A stretch of 64,000 nucleotides of DNA from Durusdinium trenchii (lineage: Eukaryota; Sar; Dinophyceae; Suessiales; Symbiodiniaceae). The DNA lies in assembly GCA_963970005.1 (NCBI GenBank), contig CAXAMN010018557.1:729839-793838 (forward strand). The letters are read 5' to 3'. Below, piece after piece: positions 1-9,545 of the stretch (its first letter is position 1; the number at the start of each line of letters is the position of its first letter). The translations under genes were made by a program, and so were the position numbers. The notes beneath the pieces were generated by a model, which was not told the origin of the DNA, searched no databases, and worked only from the letters and a program-made list of their open reading frames with translations.

Positions 1-2440
1 ACAGGATGTTCTATGGTTTACCAAGAATCGGACACTGGCCTAGACTTTTCCGAGTTCTTTGCTAGGAGTCCAACTATTGTCTTTGGTTTTTGAGAGGCTG
101 GAGAGGTCCCCTATCACATGGTTTGACTGTTTGCAAACACTGAGGTTTGGTTTGGACACAAGACTTTTTGTGCATCACCCCGCTGCTGTTCTACTTGCAT
201 GATCCAATCTATTCGGTCCATTAATGGACTGTGAACATCCCTTCCACCAGAATGAGGATCAACCAAACTTGGGAACTTTGTTTACTGGATTTATCTCCTC
301 AGAGCCACGATGAGCCCACCTTTTGAAAAAAAACCAAGAGCCACAGGTGTTGGAGTTCTTCCAGCACGAAGACGAGCTAATGTGCCACGACGAGCGAGCT
401 AAGCCGTGTGGAGTTGCCAAAAGGGGTGAACTGTTTCTGGATGATTTCAGTCAGTCGCACGATGGGTGCCAGCAGTCAGTGCTAATTTGTTTTCTCTTAG
501 TCGATAAGCATCATGGCCGCATAGCCTCCATTAGCTACTTTCAGAACCTTCTATGAGTGGCTTGCTGAAAGCTCACAGGACGTTTTCAGGTACACGGAGT
601 GGAAACTTTAATCACTGGTGGCTTCCCAGCCTGTGGAGCTCCAATGTTTCAGCCTAAAGGGGTATGGGACAGTCAAAAAATTTTGGCCCAAGATTTAGAA
701 AAAGTGCCAAGCCATCGACGATGGGCTGCGGTGCCAGTACCAAGGCCAGGATTGCCAGGAGGGTGTGTACAAAGCATGCTCGCAAATCAAGCACGGGCAT
801 GGTTGTGTTTCACAGCCTCAAGAGGTAAAGGCAAGCCTTCCACCACTGGCTTTGGGAGTGGTTGTCAATTCTACAATTTCAAGCAGAAGATCTGTGGGGT
901 AGTAAGTATATGATATGGTCACAGGAAAGTCCTGGGCTGAAGGCCGCTATGTCAAACCCAGACCTAGTTCGGTCGGAAAGTTTTTACCCCCACCTCATTC
1001 GACAAGTCATAGATGGCAGAGGACATGGATGCCACAGTTTCTTCCACATGGATAGGTCCTATACGAAGCAAAGTAGCTTCTCAAGCTCTGCAGCTACAAA
1101 AGTACTTGAGAAAAGGCTCCCATGCCCAAAGTAGCTTTAAATTTGTTCCACCTCTGGTCCTCCCACTGAGAACACCTTTTTTTGGTGGAAACAACTCTTC
1201 CACTCGTGCTTCTTCTCGAAAAATCGCCGGTCGATGCCGTGAGGTGGAACCCAACTTTCAAAATGTCATGCTGGCACCGGACGCCAAAGACCTGAGTCCT
1301 GCATGGGACGAGGTCAGAAAGACTTCGCCGCTTGTCGAAGAGGTGTACCCCACCTGCAGTTGATCAGTCGACCAATGTCCTGAGAAAAGTGAAGCACGTA
1401 CACACATTTGAGTTTGACACGTATGCAGACCGTATGCAATTGTGCCAGAATCCATGCATAGAACATCATAGAACCGCACAGATAAACTTAAATCCCTATA
1501 TAGAAACCATGTGCACCTGAGAATGTTGACACATTGCAAATCACGACTGAACTGAATTGGACTAGATTGAACAAATGTAGAAAAAAACTATCTATGACAT
1601 TACATAGCTAGACAACATTATATTATAAATATGTATAGACCATAGTAGCCCCCCCGGCACTCACCTTGCATTGTTTCTTAATGGTTTTCGCAGTGCGTTC
1701 TGAACATTTCTGAGAGTTGGATTTGAGGGCTGGATTGTGTTTGTCTTTGGCGAGTACCATAGGGTGCATGTTGATGTTTATGCCTCCGGGTCGGAAACCG
1801 AACGCGTAGTCGTACTTTTTTTTTGCAGTTTTCTCCTTTTGAGACCATCCAAACGACGCCCTCTACTTAGAAAAGAGTAGATTTTACTGCAAAACACGGC
1901 GCTTTCTAGGGCACCCGGTGAGGCTCCATGCATTGATGACAACTCGAGACTTAAGACATGTGGGTTTTGACAGGCTTTTTGTGGCTTGGCAGACTTTCTC
2001 ATGTTTAGAAAACGTACTCAACCAAACGTTCTGCTTCCGACCCGGAGGGATGTTTGTGTTGATCTGTTCTTTACTGCGCAAGGGCTTGCGCTGTGGATGG
2101 CCCCGGGACAGAAAAAGGAAGGCTCGCTGTCCCCTGGAGCATGGTCAAAGGTGGGTGCCAGGGAGCATATAAGTATATATATACACATACATTATACGTA
2201 TCTTTATACACGTATACATATACATATATAAAGTAAGATATGTAAAGTACAGGACACTGCAAACATTGTGGTTGTTGTGCACTCAGCCAACGACAAAGTT
2301 ACAAAGCAACTGGTCGCTGCGCTTGAAGCAGTGAGGGTATTGAGATGTTATTTGGCGTGCAGTTGTTCACGGTTAGGTAGGTCTGGTACAACTGTGTAAC
2401 TTTGATTGTTGTTGATCCTAAATCGATCGTTGTTTTCTTA
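1..2440. other. No supportable gene; degenerate open frames and an AT microsatellite
   Basis: Short open frames exist on the plus strand, for example at 599-913 and 1013-1363. They switch frame repeatedly and carry no family motif I recognise. The composition around 320-1360 could be a decayed coding sequence, perhaps an old transposon. I cannot name it. Confidence 0.4.
2167..2232. repeat. TA/TATACA microsatellite
   Basis: Alternating purine-pyrimidine TA, CATA and TATA steps. Similar TA tracts recur at about 15361, 17120, 28660, 30440, 39510, 48440, 49170, 52265 and 59960, so they are a general feature of this genome. Confidence 0.8.
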
Positions 2441-2445
2441 TCATT

Positions 2446-2462
2446 GCCATTTTGGCCTCAAG
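2446..2462 (+). other. Spliced-leader-like relict upstream of element ORF1
   Basis: The sequence GCCATTTTGGCCTCAAG matches the 3' part of the dinoflagellate spliced leader (GCCATTTTGGCTCAAG) except for one extra C. It lies 67 bp before the ATG at 2530. Relict leaders of this kind mark cDNA that was trans-spliced, reverse-transcribed and re-inserted. The match was made from memory of the leader. The insertion means it could be a chance match, although its length makes chance unlikely. Confidence 0.5.
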
Positions 2463-2529
2463 GGCCCAGAGATCCGATCTTTTTGATTGGACGAAGCTGT
2501 TCAGGTTAGGGCCTGGGGATCTCTGAGCC

Positions 2530-4737
2530 ATGTCTGGTTCAGCAGTGTCTGATGGTGCTCCTAGGAAGGCTCCACCGCCGGCACCCAGTTCTGCCAGTTC
2601 TGATGGTGTGGCCAGGAAAGCTCCCCCAGCTGCTCTCCAGCGACAGATTGCCATGGCCCACGCTCGTGCATCTGAGCAGGTCTCACCAGACGACAGTGTG
2701 TCCTCCGTGGGATCCAATGCTGGTTCGACTGTGTCTTGGACCAAGGTTACTCATGAGCCTCCTCGGCCAGTGGTGGATCCACCTGCAACCTCCACTGTGC
2801 CCACCATTGAAGAGAAGAACGTGGAAGAGACTGCTGCACATGATCCATGGGCTGAGGAACCTCAGGCTGATCAGCCTGGTGTGGCATACCCTGCTACCAG
2901 TGCTGCCGCACCACCAACTCAGGCAGCAAGGAACTTGCTTGGGGGTGTGAATGAAACACCTGCTGCTCGCAGCTTGAGAAGACAACAAGAACGTGCCGAT
3001 CGGAAAGGAGCGCACAGAGTTCGTTGGGGTCAGGTACCACATCCTGGACACAGTGCTGTGAATTTCAAGCTCCCAACCTACTTGCGCCAGATCGGGGCGG
3101 CGGATGGTGAGAGCTCGGTCTTGGTTCTCGACTGCCGTGATCACAGGCTGCAGAGCCCTTACCAAGGCTGGCTGCTCGATGAAATCTGGGTCAACGCTCA
3201 GGCAGGCATCAACATTCATTCTGAGCGGACCTCAGTGCGATCGCCAAATGCAGGGTACCACTTGAACCTCTTCTACGTTCGTACCTTGGATGGCCGGAAG
3301 CTCATCTTAGTTGGTTCGATGAGTTCATACAGCAGTGTTCCTGCGGCACGGTGGGATGCCCTGACCGGCAGTGTGCTCTCGCGCCAGGCATTCCAACCAT
3401 TCAGGTGGCCGCTCATGCGTGATGATTCGGCAACATGGGTTGACCTGAAGGTGAAGGTGGAGGGATCCCTTCTCCTTCATCTGGAGCTGAGGGGCTATCG
3501 CTCCGACAAAGATATGACAGTTCAATTGAACTACATCAATGATGCCCTGGTTCCAGGGTTGGCCGGCTTGTTGTTCGTCCGGTCGCTGGTCGTCACAGTG
3601 TTCCAGGGCTGGAGAGTGGGTCGGCGGTCGCTTGTACGCATGCTCCGACGGGGGTGTAGTCGTGGCCTTGGATCACCTATGCCACTTCGAATTGAGGCTG
3701 GTCTCCATTTCGTCGGCAGACGCATTCGGCTGGGATGCAGATCGCATGTGGAAATGCGGTTCGTCTCAGCGGGTGACAAGCTGGACATCGCCTGCTCATC
3801 AGTTGCGGCTCCGGCATCTTGGCTCATGGTATCAAGAGTGTCGGGTCCGACTTTGGTGAGAAACGCAGAGTGCATGGTGTCGCCGACATTTTGCTCGAGT
3901 GGAAGGACCTGAAACTTTCGCAGTTAGCTGGAATCCACGCTCATTGGACGGCGTCAATGCAGGCCAACGAGCTCTCTGACTGTGGTCCAAGGGTGAGTGC
4001 AGTTGCGGTGGAGTCCCACCCCTCCAATCTGCACTTGACCTGTGAGTCCCCGCTCTACCAGCTGGAGAAGGCGATCGTGCCCACGGATGCTCTGGCGCTT
4101 CAATACCACGATCCGGAGCTCGAGCGAGCTACTATGATTCTGCCGCCAGTGGCTGGAGGTCCATCGGCCCAGCCAGTGTCACCGCAGACCAGCTCAGTTC
4201 GGGCTCTGGTAGGTCAGCAAGCAAACCCGATGCCAGTGCAGAGCTTCAGGGATTCTCCATACAGTGTCGATCACACAGCCCGGGGAAGCTCCTGCACCTA
4301 TCTATGTCTTTGGGTGGCGGCTCAATTCATGTTCTCCGGCGATCGATGGATGCGAGGAACAATGAGCGCATCGCTGAGGCAGCCGTCACTCCACACGCAT
4401 TCGTGGCTGGAGTTGGTCGCGCCATGCAAGGCCATGTGGATCCACTTTATTTATGCCACAGCCACTGTGGCACATGAGGACCGGGTTCGGCTGGAGGCTG
4501 GCGATCGGGAAGGTCACCATGCCGGTGGAGCCTCTGGAGTCCCTCGGTCGTTCGGCCCGGGAAGTGGCCCTTCGATCGAAGAAGTTAACTGGGATCAAAT
4601 ATGATCCAATTATCTTTTGTGAAGAAACCGGCTCTGTGTTTTTCAACGCAGAGACCTTGCTGATCAGGAGTGCCAAAAACACGTTTCTTGAGCCAGCGCA
4701 ACCAGTCTCGGTAATAAGGAGTGATCACCGGCTCTAG
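2530..4737 (+). pseudogene. Element ORF1, unknown family, frameshifted
   Basis: It opens with an ATG at 2530 and reads in frame to about 3560. The first 150 residues are rich in Ala, Pro and Ser (starting MSGSAVSDGAPRKAPPPA). A more ordered part follows, with alternating hydrophobic residues (ILVGSMSSYSSVPAARW). After that the plausible frame shifts: a second frame around 3560-3850, a third at 3819-4604, and a return to the first near 4453-4737 with GKVTMPVEPLESLGRSA. I do not recognise the family. Position upstream of the recombinase and parallel decay suggest it belongs to the same element, perhaps as a structural or nucleic-acid-binding protein. That role is inference only. Confidence 0.5.
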
Positions 4738-5087
4738 ATATAATAGTCATGATGCCGGTCTGGTATTTTCTTTTTATCCGATTGCACTGCTCGCTGTGTT
4801 CTTGAGACCACTCAGTACTGATCAGTAGAGCCTAGTGCACTGACAAGCACCTGGCCTCAGGTAACTGCGCCCAGCTGGCTGCGGGATCTCAGTGCGTATG
4901 TTCACAAAATGACTGATCGCAGTCTTGGACCAGTCTTTTGTGCTCACATGCTGGGATCCGCTGTCGGTCATGTGTTTCTGACTTGATAGGTTTTGTACGA
5001 TCGTACATGTGGGAAGCTTCGTTGAGAAACATGTGTCGTGGATTTCATTTTACTTGCTCAGTGGGCCATTTGTTGATAGCAGCAACT

Positions 5088-6657
5088 ATGGCTCAAAATC
5101 TAGATCGTTGGGCTAGAAAGATTCTTTCTCTTCCCATCTTCACAGACTCGTTCGCCCAGGCGCTCGCGAAGACACCATTCGCCAATGTCGCATTCGTGGC
5201 ATCAATGGAGGCAGGCTCGGCGGCCACGTTCGTTGCGAAGGTTGCGGATTGGGCACCCTCGCTCGAGGCAGGCGCCGCTGATGAGCTTCTGAAACATCCT
5301 CTGTTGCTCGAGCAATTTTGGTCTGTGGAGAAGAGTTTCTTTAAGTTCTTTGAGTCAACAGCTCATCAGATCGGCTTTGGGATGTGTGAGCCTTCAGGTC
5401 CCCATGCCCTTTCACCAGACACCGCTCGTGCCAAAAGGGCTGCTGCAGTTCAGGACTTGTTCAGGCATCAGACCAAGGCTCCGAGACGAGTCCAAGACGC
5501 TGGTGCAGTGGAGAGGGTCAGCTCGACGCCATTGCTCGATCAAGAGAATGCAGAACGCAAGAAGTGGGCTGCTCGCCTGGAGCAGATCGGTCGACGTGCA
5601 GGACCCGCCTCTCGGCTGTGGGGCGAACCGGCGACCGGTGAGGGGCTCTTCTGCAGAGTCTGATCGGCTCAGGCAGCTCGTGCTGACGGCCGGGGCACCC
5701 CGGACGATAGCATCATACGTTCGCATTTTTGAAAAATTCGAAACATGGCTCAACAAAGTAGGAGTTCCTGTTTTTCCTCTCACAACCCCTAAGGTGGTCA
5801 AATACATGCTCTTTTTAGATGATCATGAGTGTGGTCCAACGGTCATCCCGACACTGCGGACGGCCATCAAGTGGATTACCTCTCGATTAGTAATTGACTG
5901 CCCAGATCTGGACGAGCCAAGTTTGTTGGCCCTTCAGCAGGAGGTGATCACGAAACGTGCTCAAACCCTGAAAGAGGCCATTCCAATACCACTGCTCGTG
6001 GTCAAGTGTTTGGAATGTCTGGTGACCGATGAGGATTTCCCGGATGCCGCTCGGATCTTTTGTTGGTGGTGGCTTTGTTTGATCTTTGCTTCCCTTCGTT
6101 TTGATGATGGCAAGCACGTCAAGCCACAGGGTCTCTGCATGAAAGATGAGCGTAAGCGTCGTGGAACTCGGTTTGCCGTTCCGAACGTCGGGTTCAAGGA
6201 TCCTAAATGGTTGGTCACTGGTTGGAACTTGTTTCGTCGCGACGAGCTCGATCGTGATTTTTGGGTCCCTGAACTGAACAGTCGTTCTGAATTTTTGAGG
6301 GTTCCTCCAACTCACTCCCGAGCCACCCAGTGGTTGAAAGTTCTGGCGCGGGAAGCGCTTGATCGCCACGGGGGCGACCGGTCGGATCCTGAGTGGGGTC
6401 AGAGCGCTCGTCAGATTTTGACCTTGACGGTGCACTCCGCTCGGGTGACCATGTTAGATGCAGCAGTTCATGCGGGCCGCTCCACAGAGGAGATCGGCCT
6501 ACAGGCTAATTGGAAGAACCCCGGTCCCTTGGTGTTGAAATACACTAGGAAACGCTGGGATGTCCCCGCTCGCATGATTCATCAACTTGTGCAAGATCTT
6601 GCTTCTTCTCAACCGGTGGACGATTCCGACGATGTTGAGCTCGTAGATGCAGCATGA
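5088..6657 (+). CDS. Tyrosine recombinase of DIRS-like element
   Basis: This enzyme would catalyse element integration through a covalent phosphotyrosine intermediate. The main frame is uninterrupted from 5350 to 6657 (435 codons). In that numbering Arg I lies in SLRFDD (R250), the H-x-x-R box in VHSARVTML (H362, R365), the third basic-box position is occupied by Trp in QANWKNPG (W388), and the nucleophile is in LKYTRKR (Y398). The SAM-like N-terminal domain is around residues 105-200. The real N-terminus seems to come from another frame: ATG 5088 opens MAQNLDRWARKIL and runs to a TGA at 5661-5663. Its C-terminal part (KKWAARLEQIGRRAG) leads naturally into RLRQLVLTAGAPRTI of the main frame. 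One frameshift near 5640-5660 would join them, either mutational or programmed. The stretch after Arg I looks shorter than relatives I remember. Confidence 0.85.
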
Positions 6658-7015
6658 TCGAGGAGGCCACTCCTCAGTTCTTTATCAAGAATGTTGCATC
6701 TGCGAGTTCATACGAACACCGCTTTCACTGCTCAGCCTTTTGGATGATCCCTCGGCGCTCGCTTGTGGTCGCCTGGCCCTGACTGACTGCTCAGCTGTCG
6801 GATCAGTGTTGCCGGATATCGATGTCCTGTGTAAAGCATGCGCTAAGGCCAGGCCTGACGTGGTGATCGCCTTTCAGACGAGCCAGAACGCAGCCATTTC
6901 TTCGTGAGAAATACGTAGTGGCAGCTTCATCGTCGGTTCGTTTGTTAGTTTTCAGGACGTTCTGTTCTAAGTATTTCTCCATGGTCCATGCAGTTATTTT
7001 TCTCAAGAGCTCACC

Positions 7016-7641
7016 ATGGTAGATCGTACCACTTACGATGCGGCCAAGACGCCGGATCTTCCCTTGCGACAGATCTTCGGACGACAAAGGGTGCCAGCTG
7101 ATCTGTGCAAGTTGGTGGCCGACAAGAACTTGTTGACCATCGAGACCTTTGCCATGTTAGGTGACACGATCGCTGCCATGGAGCAGACTCTGCGCACTCT
7201 GGTCGGTGATGTAGCCTTGCTCGGCACTGATGGTCCAGCTCAAGAGCTCGCTTTGACCACTCTCGCAGCGGTTTGGCGCACTTGCACGACGACGCAGGAC
7301 CATTTCGCTGCCAGGCGTGCTCGCATGGAAGAAGATCCCAGCAAGATTCCAGAAATCCCTGGAGAAGACCATGCCGAGTTTCGCGAGGTGTTTGTCGCTC
7401 GCTCAAGTTGTTAGCAAAGCAAGCCAAGCATGGAGCCTCCACAGCAAGCACAGCCAAACCCGCTCGGGATGAGCGTGTTCCAGCTGCTGAATGGAAGAAG
7501 ATTACCTCGTTCAAATACAGTGGTCCTCGTCGATTTCCTTTCTTCAACGGCTCCTTAGGGTGTCGGTTCGGAGATCAGTGCAAGAACAAACATCTGTGCG
7601 TTGAGTGCGGCAAGGAGCACTCGTGGCACAGTAATCACTGA
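7016..7641 (+). pseudogene. Gag-like protein with Cys/His zinc-binding motif, internally deleted
   Basis: ATG 7016 opens a frame (MVDRTTYDAAKTPDLPLRQI) that runs to 7414. The downstream half is in another frame from about 7400 to the stop at 7639. The C-terminal end is Cys/His-rich: C-x5-C-x3-H followed by C-x2-C and several His (CRFGDQCKNKHLCVECGKEH). This resembles the zinc-binding tails of gag-like proteins from dinoflagellate DIRS-type elements. Relatives I remember have a much longer middle section, so a deletion plus frameshift around 7390-7410 is likely. It probably bound element RNA when intact. The next ORF begins 24 bp after the stop. Confidence 0.6.
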
Positions 7642-7665
7642 AGACGATCGGCTCCCCCACGTAGT

Positions 7666-7983
7666 ATGCCTCCGCCGCCTGGGGTTTGGACTCAGGAGGC
7701 TGCCCCAGCGTCGCCCCCTTCGGCACCTTTCACTGGATGGTGCTCTTGGGCGGAGGTGCCAACAGATCCGTTTCAAGTGATTCAAGTGGCGGCTCGCGGG
7801 CCTTTCTTTGTCGAGTTCTTTTCAGGTACTGCTCGGTTAACAGCTGCAGTTCGGAGCTTGGGGCGGAGCTTACTGGCTGAAGCCGTGGTTGCAAAGCTTG
7901 TACCAATTACTTTTCAAGTCAGTTTGTGTATTTCGCACATTGTCCACTGGACAATTTGGGGCTTTGCTCGCCAAACTAACTGA
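7666..7983 (+). pseudogene. Start of pol-like ORF with FSGTARLTAAV motif
   Basis: ATG 7666 opens a Pro-rich leader (MPPPPGVWTQEAAPASPP). At about residues 44-56 comes FFVEFFSGTARLTAAVR, a glycine-containing loop like motif I of S-adenosylmethionine-dependent methyltransferases. The same motif recurs in retroelements of dinoflagellates as I know them. The frame then ends at 7983 without further methylase motifs, so only the first part of the domain survives. The reverse transcriptase expected between here and RNase H is missing. Whether the domain was ever an active methylase is unknown. Confidence 0.45.
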
Positions 7984-8122
7984 TGGACTCTATGTTTCCC
8001 AGGATTTGCGGGATTGTGATGTGCTCCGTGGATGGAAACTCCATTCAGTTTGGAATTGCCCAGTGTCCACTCTGGACAGCGAGCCTTTGAGAACTCCGCG
8101 GGTTCGCCAGGGATCGATTAGC

Positions 8123-8809
8123 TGCGTTTTCTATGATTATTCTCAGGATATGGTTCCATGCAACCGGGCTTCCACTTGGGCTGCACAGTTTTTTCTTCGC
8201 GCAGTTGAGCGCCAAGTCAAAATTCCTCTTCGGGTGTTGGAGCCAGACCGGGGCCAAGCCGCAGCTGATGCATTTGCCACCCAGCATCACGCTGGCATTG
8301 GTGGTTGGTGGTGTCCATCGGCTGATGTCAGGAAGTCTGAAGTGTCGTGGTTCAGTGAGCAGTTGGTTCCAGCATCTTTGCCGGCTTGGCTGTGCGCAAA
8401 AGCGACCTTGCAGCAAGATATCGCCTCCTTTGAAGGAGTGGCGCAGTTGTGCTTGCTTGTTGCACGGACAGGCTGTGAAGATACTCCAGCAGGCTACACT
8501 TTGCGCTTGCGTCAGCTGTGTGACAACTCGGGCACTGCTGCTAGTGCGCGAAAAAAGCTGACTATGCAGGCCCCATGATGTTATGTGCTGCAAGCTATTG
8601 GCTTCCACTGCTGTGCCCTGGGCGTCTGTTTAGACCCGCAGCACGTTGCTGGAGTGAGAAATGAATGGGCAGATGACTTGAGCCGCAATCGCTTGGAAGG
8701 CTTTAATCCACCTCGAAGAGTCCGCATAAATGCGCGGACGTTGTTGGAGGCTCCTTGGAATGACTTTGGGCAGGGTTGTGGTAACCCACCTGGACAGTTG
8801 GGGGCTTGA
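8123..8809 (+). pseudogene. RNase H domain of the retroelement, one in-frame stop
   Basis: RNase H degrades the RNA strand during reverse transcription. All four acidic positions are visible in one frame: Asp in ADAFATQHHAGIGGWW, Glu in LQQDIASFEGVAQL, Asp in RQLCDNSGTAASARK and the final Asp in VRNEWADDLSRN. The only break is a TGA at 8576-8578, after which the same frame resumes with CYVLQAIGFHCCALG. The open frame extends upstream to 7889, but that part shows no reverse-transcriptase motif (no YVDD-like box), so the polymerase appears to be deleted. HVAGVRNEWADDLSR is typical of DIRS-type RNase H. The order upstream is discussed under the whole element. Confidence 0.7.
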
Positions 8810-8823
8810 TCAATTCTTCGATA

Positions 8824-8998
8824 GGGCTGGGAAGGTGGGCCTGCTGGGCTGCCACCCAGCAGGCCCACCTGGCAGGATTGATCAAGCGTTCTGAGCATTG
8901 GAAAATGCTGCTGAGAGTGCAGGTGTTGGTTGTGGTTTGGATCCACACAATTGGTGGGTTGTGTTAACCTGGGAGTAAGCTAGGTGAATTTGTAGAGG
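8824..8998. repeat. 175-bp direct repeat, copy 1, with perfect hairpin
   Basis: This copy is identical to 9371-9545 except for one T/C difference by my alignment. At 8834-8869 it holds a perfect inverted repeat: 15-bp arms (GGTGGGCCTGCTGGG and its complement) around a 6-base loop. It begins 15 bp after the stop of the RNase H frame. It may be a terminal repeat, a solo end or a short non-autonomous element. Confidence 0.85.
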
Positions 8999-9155
8999 TG
9001 TAGGATTCTTATGGGCTTGCACGTAAGAATACCACTCTCTCTCTAATTCACCCTGGCTGTCGGCCCTGTTGTTGACTTGGTGAGCTTGTTGGGTCAAGTG
9101 TCAAGAAGCCCTGAGTGTTTTGTGCCTGGCTTTGCATTTTCGCTTTATTTCCCTT

Positions 9156-9201
9156 GTTCAGAAATTCTTTCCCCCCCACCCTCCTCCAAGAAATTCTGAA
9201 C
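9156..9201. repeat. Inverted repeat between the two 175-bp repeats
   Basis: GTTCAGAAATTCTT at 9156-9169 faces AAGAAATTCTGAAC at 9188-9201. The arms are nearly perfect complements around an 18-base C-rich loop. The element-like 372-bp spacer contains it. Function is unknown. Confidence 0.6.
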
Positions 9202-9370
9202 AACTTCTGGAGAAGCCAGAATCTGTTGAACGCTCTGGTGCAGGGCCTTTTTGCCAAATGTTCAGGGAGTGTGGTGCTCTCTACAGGAACCCTTGTCCTG
9301 CAAGGAAGAATGCAGCTTGTGAATGCAGTGATCAGCATCTCTAGAGCCCAAGTGCTCTGACCAAAGCCCT

Positions 9371-9545
9371 GGGCTGGGAAGGTGGGCCTGCTGGGCTGCC
9401 ACCCAGCAGGCCCACCTGGCAGGATTGATCAAGCGTTCTGAGCATTGGAAAATGCTGCTGAGAGTGCAGGTGTTGGTTGTGGCTTGGATCCACACAATTG
9501 GTGGGTTGTGTTAACCTGGGAGTAAGCTAGGTGAATTTGTAGAGG
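9371..9545. repeat. 175-bp direct repeat, copy 2, with perfect hairpin
   Basis: This is the second copy of the repeat at 8824, with the hairpin at 9381-9416. The flanking bases differ on both sides of each copy, so the boundaries are sharp. No target-site duplication is obvious by eye. Confidence 0.85.

Larger units (their letters stand above)
2446..8998 (+). mobile_element. Degraded DIRS-like tyrosine-recombinase retroelement
   Basis: Five coding blocks lie in one direction: ORF1 (2530-4737), tyrosine recombinase (5088-6657), gag-like zinc-binding ORF (7016-7641), an ORF with FSGTARLTAAV (7666-7983) and RNase H (about 8123-8809). A tyrosine recombinase combined with RNase H is the signature of DIRS-type retroelements, which integrate without a DDE integrase. 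Frameshifts, an in-frame TGA and the absence of any reverse-transcriptase core show that this copy is dead. The ends are not certain. I placed the right end at the first 175-bp repeat and the left at the leader-like sequence. Two nested or adjacent elements would also explain the order, because DIRS elements normally end with the recombinase. Confidence 0.65.

Noticed and set aside
599-1363. Series of small open frames as a possible gene
   Set aside because: Frames switch too often and no motif or splice pattern joins them.
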